Origin: Dreissena polymorpha | Lineage: Eukaryota > Mollusca > Bivalvia > Myida > Dreissenidae | NCBI RefSeq assembly: GCF_020536995.1 | Contig: NC_068360.1 | Coordinates: 12,681,304-12,745,303 of the forward strand | Length of the DNA: 64,000 nt | Reading direction: 5' to 3' | Shown here: positions 1-12,256 of the stretch, one piece after another | Position numbering within the stretch: position 1 is the first letter of the stretch | Layout of the letters: the number at the start of each line of letters is the position of its first letter | Translations under genes and position numbers: made by a program | Notes under the pieces: model-generated | What the model saw: only the letters and a program-made list of their open reading frames with translations | Told to the model about the DNA's origin: nothing | Database searches by the model: none

Positions 1-623
1 AATTCAATATAGTTGAATATATGATTTTTAAATCTGTGAACTAAAAACTGTCTGAACTTACAATCTTTCAGAGCAACATTCTTTTCATGATTGCCTAAAT
101 ACCAGTATTAATCTTATATGCAGCTTTGAAAAACTGGATAAAGTAAAAAAAATAAATGAAAAAGATAATTGATTATATTTCTCCGTAAGATATACATGCT
201 TGATATTTCTGTAACAAATATTGCTGTTATTCTAATTTATTTCAATACTATACTAGTTGATTTTGATTACTTCCATTACATAATATTGATGATTTTGTTT
301 TTGCATTTTTTTTCTGAATGGAATTCAGGAACAGGAAGAATTGGTAAATATTTAAGAAACAAAATTGTGATTAGATAATTATTGATTTAATATATGGAGA
401 TAGCAATTGAAATGATTGGCCGCTTGAATGTGAAGCAAGTGGGCGTTGTTACTGTTGTCTAATTTCGAGAAACAGAATTGTGAATAACATATCAATTATC
501 TCAGTCCATAGATTAATAGATTTCTTTTTATGGTCTTTGAACACAGGGTGCATGATCATGTGACTTTGTGGGGATCCCAATTAAACGTTAATGGCTGTAA
601 ACACAACTGTAAGTGGTGCTTTT
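1..623. other. no recognisable gene (AT-rich)
   Basis: AT-rich sequence with only short chance reading frames. I see no splice-bounded exon, RNA gene or repeat up to the T-rich insertion point of the element that begins at 624. It could be an upstream intron of the LAMP gene or intergenic. Confidence 0.5.
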
Positions 624-1226
624 TATGCCCCCAGTAGGGTGGCATATAGCAGTTGAACTGTCCGTCAGTCAGTATGTCAGTATGTGTGTATGTCCTTCTG
701 TCCGTCCGTCCGAAAAAAAAAACTTTAACGTTGGCCATAACTTTTGCATTATTGAAGATAGAAACTTGATATTTGGCATGCATGTGCATCTCACGGAGCT
801 GCACATTTTGAGTGGTGAAAGGTCAAGGTAATCCTTCAAGGTCAAATGTCTAATATATGGCGTCTGTCCATCCATCCAAAAACTTTAACATTGGCCAAAA
901 CTTTTTCACTATTCAAGATAGCAACTTGATATTTGGCACGCATGTGTATCTCATGGAGCTGAACATTTTGAGTGGCGAAAGGTCAAGGTCATCCTTCAAG
1001 GTCAAATGTCAAATATATGGCGTCTCTCTGTCCGAAAACTTTAACATTGGCCATAACTTTTTCAATATTGAAGATAGCAACTTGATATTTGGCATGCATG
1101 TGCATCTCACGGAGCTGCACATTTTGAGTGGTGAAGGGTGAAGGTCAAGGTCAACATTCAAGGTCAAATGTCTTATATATGGCGTCTGTCCGTCCGTCCA
1201 AAAACTTAACATTGGCCATAACTTTT

Positions 1227-2052
1227 TATGTCCCCCACTATAGTAGTGGGGGACATATTGTTTTTGCCCTGTCTGTTGGTTGGTTGGTCTGTTGGTTGGT
1301 TTGCGCCAACTTTAACATTTTGCAATAACTTTTGCTATATTGAAGATAGCAACTTCATATTTGGCATGCATGTGTATCTCATGAAGCTGCACATTTTTAG
1401 TGGTGAAAGGTCAAGGTCATCCTTCAAGGTCAGAGGTCAAATATATGTGGCCAAAATCGCTCATTTTATGAATACTTTTGCAATATTAAAGATAGCAACT
1501 TGATATTTGGCATGCATGTGTATCTCATGGAGCTGCACATTTTGAGTGGTGAAAGGTCAAGGTCATCCTTCAAGGTCAGAGGTCAAATATATGTGGCCCA
1601 AATCGCTTATTTTATGAATACTTTTGCAATATTGAAGATAGCAACTTGATATTTGGCATGCATGTGTATCTCATGGAGCTGCACATTTTGAGTGGTGAAA
1701 GGTCAAGGTCATCCTTCAAGGTCAGAGGTCAAATATATGTGGCCCAAATCGCTTATTTTATGAATACTTATGCAATATTGAAGATAGCAACTTGATATTT
1801 GGCATGCATGTGTATGTCATGGAGCTGCACATTTTGAGTGGTGAAAGGTCAAGGTCATCAAGGTCAAATATATGGGTCAAAATTGCTCATGTAATGTCAC
1901 TTCTGCAATATTGAAGCTAGCAATTTTATATTTGAAATGCATGTGTATCTCATGGAGCTGCACATTTTGAGTGGTGAAGGGTCAAGGTCAAGGTCATCCT
2001 TCAAGGTCAAACGTCATATAGGGGGACATTGTGTTTCACAAACACATCTTGT
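1227..2052 (+). mobile_element. Helentron-like element nested in the outer element
   Basis: It begins TATGTCCCCCACTATAGT with a hairpin (CCCCCACTA / TAGTGGGGG) and ends AACACATCTTGT. Internal tandem units carry the same ATTGAAGATAGCAACTTGATA theme as the outer element. Joining the flanks restores ACTTTT^TCACTATTGAAG, almost the same as the intact stretch near 903, so the insertion lies between two Ts with no target duplication. Confidence 0.7.
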
Positions 2053-2214
2053 TCACTATTGAAGATAGCAACTTGATATTTGGCATGCATGTGTATCTCA
2101 TGGAGCTGAACATTTTGAGTGGTGAAAGGTGAAGGTCAAGGTCATCCTTCAAGGTCAAATGTCAAATATATGGCATCTGTCCGTCCGAAAACTTTAACAT
2201 TGGCCATAACTTTT

Positions 2215-4556
2215 TATACGCCCGTATAAAATACGGGACGTATTATGTGAAACCCCTTGGCGGCGGGCGGGCGGGCGGCGGGCGGGCGGGCGGCGGGCGG
2301 CGGGCGGCGGGCGGAAGGCATCACTTTGTCCGGACTCTAATTCAAATTGTATTCATCCGATCTTCACCAAACTTGGTCAGCAGTTGCATCTAGTTGATAT
2401 CTAGGCCAAGTTCGAATATGGGTCATGCCGGGTCAAAAACTAGGTCATAGGGTCAATAAGTGCATTTTCAAAGGGGCCACTTTGTCCGGACTCTATTTCA
2501 AATTGTATTCATCCGATCTTCACCAAACTTGGTCAGCAGTTGCATCTAGTTGATATATAGGCCAAGTTCGAATATGGGTCATGCCGGGTCAAAAACTAGG
2601 TCATAGGGTCAATTAGTGCATTTTCAACGGCGCCACTTTGTCCGGACTCTAATTCAAATTGTATTCATCCGATCTTCACCAAACTTGGTCAGTAGTTGCA
2701 TCTAGTTGATATCTAGGTCAAGTCCGAATATGGGTCATGCTGGGTCAAAAACTAGGTCAAAGGGTCAATTAGTGCATTTTACTTTGTCCGGACTCTAATT
2801 CAAATTGTATAAATCTTATCTTCACCAAACTTGTTCAGTAGTTGCATCTAGTTGATATCTAGGCCAAGTTCGAATATGGGTCATGCCAGGTAAAAAACTA
2901 GGTCATAGGGTCAATTAGTCCATTTTCAACAGCGCCACTTTGTCCGGACTCTTATTCAAATTGTATTCATCCGATCTTTACCAAACTTGGTCAGTAGTTG
3001 CATCTAGTTGATATCTAGGTCAAGTTCGAATATGGGTCATGTCGGGTCAAGAACTAGGTCATAGGGTCAATAAGTGCATTTTCAACGGCGCCACTTTGTC
3101 CGGACTCTAATTCAAATTGTATTCATCCGAAACTTTTAAACAACTTTTTATCCTGCGTCAAAGTGGTATGGGGGTATAAGTCACATTCAGTGACAAAGCT
3201 CTAGTTCAAGTTGAATTCACCAAACTTGGTCAGAGGTAGTATATAGATTATATATCAGTCAGGTCTGATTGGAGACATGCAACCGATTAACACATGCAAT
3301 ATTTTTATGCAATATTTTTATCCAGTTTTATTTTGCGATATTTTCATCGGGTTTATTTTTTTCGCGATTTTTGAAACGAGTTATTTTTAACAACATGTTT
3401 ATTGGTAAGTTTCATTTTTCCTTCAATCTAATCATGATTTCCACAGGTACATGAGTTTTTCACTGTGCTTGGGTACTATAGAAAGGCAACTGTTTATCAT
3501 TGTCATCAACCTAAAATCAATTTTTATACGCCCGTATAAATACGGGACGTATTATGTGAAACCCCTTGGCGGCGGGCGGGCGGGCGGCGGGCGGAAGGCA
3601 TCACTTTGTCCGGACTCTAATTCAAATTGTATTCATCCGATCTTCACCAAACTTGGTCAGCAGTTGCATCTAGTTGATATCTAGGCCAAGTTCGAATATG
3701 GGTCATGCCGGGTCAAAAACTAGGTCATAGGGTCAATAAGTGCATTTTCAAAGGGGCCACTTTGTCCGGACTCTATTTCAAATTGTATTCATCCGATCTT
3801 CACCAAACTTGGTCAGCAGTTGCATCTAGTTGATATATAGGCCAAGTTCGAATATGGGTCATGCCGGGTCAAAAACTAGGTCATAGGGTCAATTAGTGCA
3901 TTTTCAACGGCGCCACTTTGTCCGGACTCTAATTCAAATTGTATTCATCCGATCTTCACCAAACTTGGTCAGAAGTTGTATCTAGACAATATCTAGGTCA
4001 AGTTCGAATATGGGTCATGCTGGGTCAAAAACTAGGTCACAGGGTCACTTAGTGCATTTCAAGCATTTAGCATGGTGTCCACTCTCTAATTGAAGTAGTT
4101 TTCATCCAATCTTCACCAAACTTGGTCAGAAGTTGTATCTAGACAGTATTTAGGTCAAGTTGGAATATGGGTCATTCCAGGTCAAAAACTAGGTCACAGG
4201 GTCACTTAAACCATTTCAAGCATTTAGCAAGTGCTCTCTAATTGAAGTAGTTTTCATCCGATCTTCACCAACTTTGGTCAGAAGTTGTGTCTAGACAATA
4301 TCTACATGTAGGTCAAGTTCAAATATGGGTCTTGCCAGGTTAAAAACTAGGTCACGAGGTCCCGTAGTGCATTTCAAGCATTTAGCATGGTGTCTGCTCT
4401 CTAATTGAAGTAGTTTTCATCAGATCTTCACCAACTTTGGTCAGAAGTTGTGTCTAGATGATATGTAGGTCAAGTTCAAATATGGGTCATGGTAAAGTTA
4501 TCAAGTTGTCCAAAGTCTTAAAACGGGCGTATCTTGTGACAGTTTGGCACTCTTGT
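2215..4556 (+). mobile_element. Helentron-like element, second family, partly duplicated
   Basis: It starts TATACGCCCGTATAAAATAC, followed by a GGCGGGCGGGCG-rich tract, then units of about 157 bp containing CACTTTGTCCGGACTCTA and AACTAGGTCATAGGGTCAA. It ends GGCACTCTTGT. A second start of the same family lies at about 3526 and its first 400 bp are nearly identical to 2215-2640, so this is either a recent duplication or two insertions. Bases 3150-3245 look like a fragment of another TAT-starting element. Flanks join as T^T. Confidence 0.6.
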
Positions 4557-5045
4557 TAAATATTGAACATAGCAACTTGATATTTGGCATGCATGTGTAT
4601 CTCATGAAGCTGCACATTTTGAGTGGTGGAAGTTCAAGGTCAAGGTCATCCTTCAAGGTCAAAGGTAAAAAAAAAAAAAATCAAAGCGGCGTTCTCATGA
4701 AGCTGCACATTTTGAGTGGTGGAAGTTCAAGGTCAATGTCATCCTTCAAGGTCAAGGTCATCCTTCAAGGTCAAAGGTAAAAGAAAAATAAAATAAAAAA
4801 TTTAAAAGCAGCGTTATCATGAAGCTGCACATTTTGAGTGGTGGAAGTTCAAGTTCAAGGTCATCCTTCAAGGTCAAAGGTAAAAAAATAATAATTTTAA
4901 AGCGGTGTTCTCATGAAGCTGCACATTTTGAGTGGTGGAAGTTCAAGGTCAATGTCATCCTTCAAGGTTAAAGGTAAAAAAAATATTAAAAAATTCAAAG
5001 CGGCGCAATAGGGGGCATTGTGTTTCTAACGAACACATCTCTTGT

Positions 5046-6110
5046 TCATGGCCTTCTAGAGCTAGCACAGTCACACCCCTAGGTATTGCTGTTATGTTAT
5101 TCATGGCCTTCTAGAGCTAGCACAGTCACACCCCTAGGTATTGCTGTTATTCATGGCCTTCTAGAGCTAGCACAGTCACACCCCTAGGTATTGCTGTTAT
5201 TCATGGCCTTCTATAGCTAGCACAGTCACACCCCTAGGTATTGCTGTTATTCATGACCTTCTAGAGGTAGCACAGTCACACCCCTAGGTATTTCTGTTAT
5301 TCATGGCCTTCTAGAGCTAGCACAGTCACACCCCTAGGTATTGCTGAATTTCATGTCCTTCTATAGATAACACAGTCACACCCCTAGGTATTGCTGTTAT
5401 TCATGGCCTTCTAGAGCTAACACAGTGAGACCCCTCGGTATAGCTGTTATTCATGGCCAAGAGTTAACACAGTCACACCCCTAGGTATTGCTGTTATTCA
5501 TGGCCTTCTAGTGCTAGCACAGTCACACCTCTAGGTATTGCTGTTATTCATGGCCTTCTAGAGCTAGCACAGTTGCATCCCTAGGTATTGCGGTTATTCA
5601 TGGCCTTCTAGAGCTAGCACAGTCACACCCTAGGTATTGGTGTTATTCATGGCCTTCTGTAGCTAGCACAGTCACACCCCTAGATATTGCTGTTATTCAT
5701 GGCCTCTAGAGCTAGCACAGTCACACCTCTAGGTATTGCTGTTATTCATGGCCTTCTAGAGCTAGCACAGTCACACCCCTAGGTATTGCTGTTATTCATG
5801 GCCTTCTATAGCTAGCACAGTCACACCCCTAGGTATTGATGTTATTCATGGCCTTCTATAGCTAGCACAGTCACACCCCTAGGTATTGATGTTATTCATG
5901 GCCTTCTGTAGCTAGCACAGTCACACCCCTAGGTATTGCTGTTATTCATGGCCTTCTAGAGCTAACACAGTCAGACCCCTAGGCATTGCTGTTATTCATT
6001 GCCAAGAGTTAACACAGTCACATCCCTGTCATATTGTTGTTATACATGGCCTTCGAGAGCTAGTACAGTCACACCCCTAGGTATTGCTGTTATTTATGTC
6101 TTAGAGCTTG
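5046..6110. repeat. 50-bp minisatellite, about 21 copies
   Basis: Tandem units contain TCATGGCCTTCTAGAGCTAG followed by CACAGTCACACCCCTAGGTA and TTGCTGTTAT. Copies are mostly well conserved, with short and degenerate ones near 5455, 6000 and 6085. The array starts immediately at the right end of the element at 624-5045, whose insertion seems to lie at its edge. No gene relation is visible. Confidence 0.9.
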
Positions 6111-7018
6111 CTAAGTCACACTCCTTGGCTTCAGTGTTCTTATCTAAGTAACAGTAATTAAATGTAGGTATCTCTGTTTTGAAATTATTGTCTGATTACT
6201 TTTAATTCATGAAGGAAAACAAAGTTGCAAAATGTTTCAATGTGTAATGTATGTGTTGTATTGCCAATCAATAGTGAGTATTGGTAGTACATTCTCTTCT
6301 TCATCATGGCATATTTAAGACATTTTGGTGTCCTACTTTCCACAAGAAAATTTGTATCTCATGAAGAATATTTTCTGGGGTCAGTAAGCAACTCAAAGAA
6401 TTGTTTTATTTTCAAATTCTTTGATATAACGTTTTTTAAACATGATTTCTCAAGTGATTTTTGTTGTACAGGTTTCAGGTATGATTGATAAATAACCAAT
6501 TATTGGGAAAAAGCGGCTAGATACCTAGTTCAAGCAAAGAATTTTTAATAAAGACACAATTACAAGATACTACCACTGACGATACAGAAACTGTCAGTAA
6601 AATACTTGTGTTCTTGCAATGTAAATATATCTATGATATAAAGATACACATACATTATAAAAAAAATATAATTAAAGGCAAAAAGCATTAAAATAAATTT
6701 GAATAAAACCCTATATTTCAATTGAAATGAGCAAATATGTAACAAATAAAATATTACTTGCATCAATGTGGATTTGAATTAATGCAAAAAAATTATTCTT
6801 TCAGTGTTCAGGTTTTACATTCCACATGGGGATTACTACAAATATACTATACTATCATAGCAACCCATGTAAAAGACATAGGACCTCTTGCATTTCAGAT
6901 AACATTTGTTGAGGTCATTTATTATTCCCGAAACTTACAGACCTTGTGTCAAAAAAAAAAATACATAAAAAAATTGGTCTGGAATCTAGAAATATGTTTT
7001 TAAAAATGCGGAATGGTT
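6111..7018. other. no recognisable gene
   Basis: Low-complexity AT-rich sequence between a minisatellite and an element. Small frames here have no recognisable protein features, and I found no convincing signal-peptide exon for the LAMP gene downstream. Confidence 0.4.
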
Positions 7019-7019
7019 T

Positions 7020-7881
7020 ATTATTCTTCCCCAAAATTTATTTTGGGGGGAGCATATAGTCGCCGCTTCATCTGTCCGTCCGTGTACAATTTTTGTCCAG
7101 GCTATTTCTCAGCAACTAATGACCGGAATTCAATGAAACTTGATGGGAAGCTTCACTACCAAGAGGAGATAAGCATATTATCAGCGGGTTCTGGTCGGAT
7201 GATTTTTCACAGAGTAATGGCCCTTTGAAATTTTCCATTAACTTTACATATAGTGCAATTCTTGTCCGGGCTATTTCTTGGCAACTAATGACCGGAATTC
7301 AATGAAACTTTATGGGAAGCTTCACTACCAAGAGGAGATGTGCATATTATCAGCGGGTTCTGGTCGGATGATTTTTCACAGAGTTATGGCCCTTTGAAAT
7401 TTTCCATTAACTGTACATATAGTGCAATTCTTGTCCGGGCTATTTCTCAGCAACTTATAACGGGAATTCAATGAAACTTTATGGGAAGCTTCACTACCAA
7501 CAGGAGATGTGCATATTATCAGCGGGATATGGTCAGATGATTTTTCACAGAGTTATGGCCCTTTGAAATTTTCTAAAAACTGTACACATAGTGCAATTCT
7601 TGTCTGGGCTATTTCTCCCCAACTACTGACTGGAATTCAATGAAGCTTTATGGGAAGCTTAACTACATTGAAGAGATGCGCATGTTATTTGTGGGTTCTG
7701 GTTAGATGATTTATTTAGAGAGTTATGACCCTTTGAAATTTTTAAGTTGCTTAACCATCCATCGTATTATTTTGTCCAAAGTTATGCCCCTCAAGACGTT
7801 TCCTTTTATCTGAATATATAGTGCAATATTGTGACAAAAAAAAACTTTGGGGAGCTTCACCTGTCTCCGACGGTTTCTTGT
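7020..7881 (+). mobile_element. Helentron-like element, TATGCTCCCC family, older copy
   Basis: It starts with a hairpin (TTCCCCAAAATTT / ATTTTGGGG) and GAGCATATAGTCGCCGCTTC. It has four tandem units of about 175 bp (GGCTATTTCTCAGCAACTAA, GATTTTTCACAGAGTTATGG) and ends CGACGGTTTCTTGT. It is the same family as 9349-10229 but its left end has diverged. Non-coding. Confidence 0.7.
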
Positions 7882-8639
7882 GTTTGTTTTACTTTGATAG
7901 ATTATTTAACTTAAAAATAAAACCAATTGGACAAATCAGTTTTAATAGCTATCTTTGCTGGTCATGCTACAAACTCCAAGTGCCTTTCTTAGAGCCAGTC
8001 AAATATTGAACATTGTTTTGTGACATAGTTTTTGGTTGAATTGCATTTTACTGGTTTCAAACCTTGTGATGATTGTCAATGGAAAGCGGGTAACCACACG
8101 ACCATTGCCTGTTCTTTGTCAAGATTTTAAGTGAATGTCAGCAGTAGAAGCGGCTGTTGCAACAATAAAATTACTTGTAATGTTTAAAAAAAAAACACAC
8201 AAAGCTTTCTTCACTTTTTATTGAAAGTTTTACCATGTGAAAGTTTTACCATGTTTTTAATAGAACAGGTTTATTAAGTTTATATTGTATTTTGAATTGT
8301 TAAACATTGTGAAAGTCATAATAAAAAAAAAAGTATTTAAAAGAGTTTGATTGCAAAAGAACTATGTCTAGTAAAATATTGTGAGGTCTGGTTAATTATC
8401 GAAGTTAGAGGACCTCCAAAGATTATTTTGTCTTTCGCAGGGGTTGATCATAGGTAGCAAAATATTTTGCGCACTAACATTTCCAATTTAATTAAAATGG
8501 GGCAAATAATTATACTGAATGAAACTAGATATTAAAAAAAAATTGATTAATATTCCCCATGAATGAGAAAATTATTTCCCCAGTGGTTTCAAACTTCATT
8601 TACTATATACAATTTTGTTAAATGTCTAACACCTCACTT
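7882..8639. other. no recognisable gene
   Basis: AT-rich sequence between an element and a minisatellite. It holds several poly-A runs and no coding exon that I can support. Confidence 0.4.
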
Positions 8640-9348
8640 GCCAGGGTGTTTATTATCCTCCACTACTGATCCCACATTGGTTATGGTGATTATCATCCCA
8701 CCACTACTGATCCCACACTGGTCATGGTGTTGATTATCCTACCACTTCTGATCCCATACTGGACATGGTGTTTATTATCCTACCACTTCTAATCCCACCT
8801 GGTCAAGGTGTTGATAATCCTACCACTACTGATCACACACTGGCCATGATGTTTATTATCCCACCACTACTGATCTCACACTGGTCATGATGTTTATTAT
8901 CCCACCACTACTGATCCCACACTGGCCATGATGTTTATTATCCCACCACTACTGATACCACACTGGCCATGATGTTTATTATCCCACCACTACTGATACC
9001 ACACTGGCCATGATGTTTATAATCCTACCACTACTGATCCCACACTGGCCATGATGTTTATAATCCTACCACTACTGATCCCTTACTGGTCATGGTGTTG
9101 ATTATCCTACCACTACTGATACCACACTGGCCATGATGTTTATAATCCCACCACTACTGATACCACACTGGCCATGATGTTTATAATCCTACCACTACTG
9201 ATCCCTTACTGGTCATGGTGTTGATTATCCTTCTACTACTGATCCCTTACTGGTCATGGTGTTGATTATCCTACCACTACTGATCCTACACTGGTCATGG
9301 TGTTGATTATCCTACCACTTCTGATCCTACACTGGTCATGGTGTTTAT

Positions 9349-10229
9349 TATGCTCCCCCAAACAATTTTTGGGGGGAGCATATAGTCGCCGCTTCGTCTG
9401 TCCGAGCGTGTTTTCGTGTCTGTCCGTCCATGCACAATTTTTGTCTGGGCTATTTCTCAGCAACTAATGACCGGAATTCAATGAAACTTTATGGGAAGCT
9501 TCACTACCAACAGGAGATATGCATCTTATCAGCCGGTTCTGGTCGGATGATTTTTCACAGAGTTATGGCCCTTTGAAATTTTCCATTAACTGTACATATA
9601 GTTCCATTCTTGTCCGGGCTATTTCTCAGCAACTAATGACCGGAATTCAATGAAACTTTATGGGAAGCTTCACTACTATAAGGAGATATACATATTATTA
9701 GCCGGTTCTCGTCGGATGATTTTTCACAGAGTTATGGCCCTTTGAAATTTTCCATTGTACATATAGTGCAATTCTTGTCCGAGCTATTTCTCAGCAACTT
9801 ATTACGGGAATTCAATGAAACTTTATGGGAAGCTTCACTACCAACAGGAGATGTGCATATTATCAGCCGGTTATGGTCGGATGATTTTTTCACAGAGTTA
9901 TGGCCCTTTGAAGTTTTCTTTAAACTGTACATATAGTGCAGTTCTTGTCCGGGCTATTTCTCCCCAACTACTGACTGGAATTCAATGAAGCTTTATGGAA
10001 AGCTTAACTACCTTGAGGAGATGCGCATGTTATTTGTGGGTTCTGGTTAGATGATTTATTTAGAGAGTTATGGCCCTTTGACATTTTTAAGTTGCTAAAC
10101 CATCCATCATCGTATTATTTTGTCCAAAGTTATGCCCCTCAAGACGTTTCCTTTTATCTGAATATATAGTGCAATATTGTGACAAAAAAAACCTTTGGGG
10201 AGCATCACCTGTCTCCAACGGTTTCTTGT
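9349..10229 (+). mobile_element. Helentron-like element inserted in the 41-bp minisatellite
   Basis: It starts TATGCTCCCCCAAACAATTT with a strong hairpin and ends CAACGGTTTCTTGT. The empty site is known from neighbouring repeat units: GTGTTTAT^TATCCCACC. The insertion is thus exactly between two Ts with no target-site duplication. Internal units of about 175 bp match those at 7020-7881. Confidence 0.8.
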
Positions 10230-10462
10230 TATCCCACCACTACTGATCCCTTACTGGTCATGGTGTTGATTATCCTACCACTTCTGATCCTACACTGGTC
10301 ATGGTGTTGATTTTCCTACCACTACTGATCCCTTACTGGTCTTGGTGTTGATTATCCTAACACTTCTGATCCCATACTGGACATGGTGTTTATTATCCTA
10401 CCACTTCTTATCCCATACTGGACATGGTGTTTATTATCCTACCACTTCTGATCCCATACTGG

Positions 10463-10980
10463 CAGGGCTCGAATTTAACTTTTTTTTCTTCTTGCAAAAC
10501 ATTGCGAGCAGCTTTAATACCAACTCGCAAAATCAAAAACATTCTCGCAAATTTTGCTGGAAACATATTTTTTTTTATTCAACAGTTAACTTTGCTTTAT
10601 CTTTCGTTTTGTTATTTCCATCTGTGGGCAAAAAGAAACTACATATAGTTATGTTTCGCTTCGACGCCATGTCTGTTCAAGGTCAATGAACACGTGTGAA
10701 TTAGTCGACTGTTTAACGTTCTTTGTACCAATACCATCCTCGTATCTGTACTATAAGTATACTAGTCTATATACAAGGTGCGCGCTTCCGCATACGGGTA
10801 TTAGGACGTTCTATGACCTATGGTTTAGCGTTCAGGACGTCAAACGCATTTAGCAACATTACTGTTTTTTTTTCACTATTTCTTTACTCGCAAAAAATTA
10901 CTAGTGGCTTAAAACTTAACTCGCAATCGGTATTTTTCACTCGCATTTTGCGAGTGTGCGAGTGTTAATTTCGAACCCTG
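10463..10980. mobile_element. 518-bp TIR element with 5-bp target duplication (hAT-like?)
   Basis: The ends are inverted: CAGGGCTCGAATTTAAC on the left and, read on the other strand, CAGGGTTCGAAATTAAC on the right. They are flanked by ACTGG at 10,458-10,462 and again at 10,981-10,985. The host minisatellite unit CATACTGGACATGG gives the empty site directly. GCGAG motifs recur near both ends. There is no transposase, so it is a non-autonomous DNA transposon. The CAGGG terminus suggests hAT, though 5 bp is short for a hAT duplication. Confidence 0.8.
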
Positions 10981-12256
10981 ACTGGACATGGTGTTTATTA
11001 TCCTACCACTACTGATCCCACCTGGTCAAGGTGTTGATAATCCTACCACTACTGATACTACACTGGCCATGATGTTAATTATGCCACCACTACTGATCCC
11101 ACACTGGTCATGGTGTTTACTATCCTACCAATACTGATACCACACTGGTCATGGTGTTTATCATCCTACTACTACTGATCCCATACTGGAAATGGTGTTT
11201 ATTATCTTACCACTACTGATCCCACACTGGTCATGGTGTTTATTATCCTACCACTACTGATACCACACTGGTCATGGTGTTTATTATCCTACTACTACTG
11301 ATCCCATGCTGGACATGGTGTTTATTATCCTACCACTACTGATCCCATACTGGACATGGTGCTTATTATCCCACCACTTCTGATCCCACACTGGTCATGG
11401 TGTTTATTATCCTCTCACTACTGATTCCACACTTGTCATGGTGTTTATTATCCTGCCACTACTGATGCCACACTGGTCATGATGTTGATTATCCCACTAC
11501 TACTGATCCCATACTGGCAATGTTGTTAATTATCCTACCACTACTGATCCCACACTGGTAATGGTGTTTATTATCCTACCACTACTAAAACCACACTGGT
11601 CATGGTGTTTATTATCCTACCACTAATGATCCCACACTGGTAATGGTGTTTATTATCCTTCCACTACTGATACCACACTGGTCATGGTGTTTATTATCCT
11701 ACCACTACCGATCCCACACTGGTCATGGTGTTTATTATTCTACCACTACTGATACCACACTGGCCATGATGTTGATTATCCCACTACTGCTGATCCCACA
11801 CTGGTCATGGTGTTTATCATCCTACCACTACTGATCCCATGCTGGTCATGGTGTTGATAATCACACTACTAATGTTCCACACTGGTCATAGTGTTGATTA
11901 TTTTACCACTACAGATTACACACTAGTCATTGTGTTGTGTTTTCCCACTACTACTGATCACACACTGGTCAAGGTGTTTATTATCCTACCACTACTGATC
12001 CCCAAGGGCAATGATGTTGATTATCCCACTACTAATGATCCCACACAGGCCATGTTGTTGATTATCCCACTACTAATGATCTCACACTTGTCATGGTGTT
12101 TATTATCCTACCACTACTGATCCCATAATGGAAATGATGTTGATTATCCCATTACTAGTGATTGCATACTGGTCATGATGTTGATTATCCCACTACTTCT
12201 GATTCCATTTTGGCCATGTTGTTGATTATTCCATGTATGCTGGTTCTGTGTTTCAG

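Larger units (their letters stand above)
624..5045 (+). mobile_element. Helentron-like non-autonomous element, nested composite
   Basis: It starts TATGCCCCCAGTAGGG and ends ACACATCTCTTGT. Inside are tandem units of roughly 130-160 bp built around ATAACTTTTGCAATATTGAAG, TTGGCATGCATGTG and many TCAAGGTCA motifs. Two further elements (1227-2052 and 2215-4556) sit within it. The flanks join as a T run split by the element, which is the T^T target preference described for Helentrons. There is no coding capacity. The family assignment (Helentron/HINE, resembling bivalve 'pearl' elements with internal tandem repeats) is inferred from architecture; the boundaries are read directly. Confidence 0.65.
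8640..12240. repeat. 41-bp minisatellite ending at a LAMP splice acceptor
   Basis: The unit contains TACCACTACTGATCCCACAC then TGGTCATGGTGTTTATTATC, 41 bp, with about 50 copies in total once the two inserted elements (9349-10229 and 10463-10980) are excluded. Units become degenerate after 11,850, and the last one ends about 16 bp before the acceptor of the first visible LAMP exon (12,257). The array therefore occupies the 3' end of a LAMP intron. Open frames across it, for example 11,643-12,120, are by-products of repetition. Confidence 0.9.

Noticed and set aside
5046-6110. CRISPR-like appearance of regular repeats
   Set aside because: Units are contiguous with no unique spacers, and the genome is eukaryotic. 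The same applies to the other arrays.
10342-10968. Frames of 74-115 codons
   Set aside because: They cross from minisatellite into the 518-bp TIR insertion and match no transposase.
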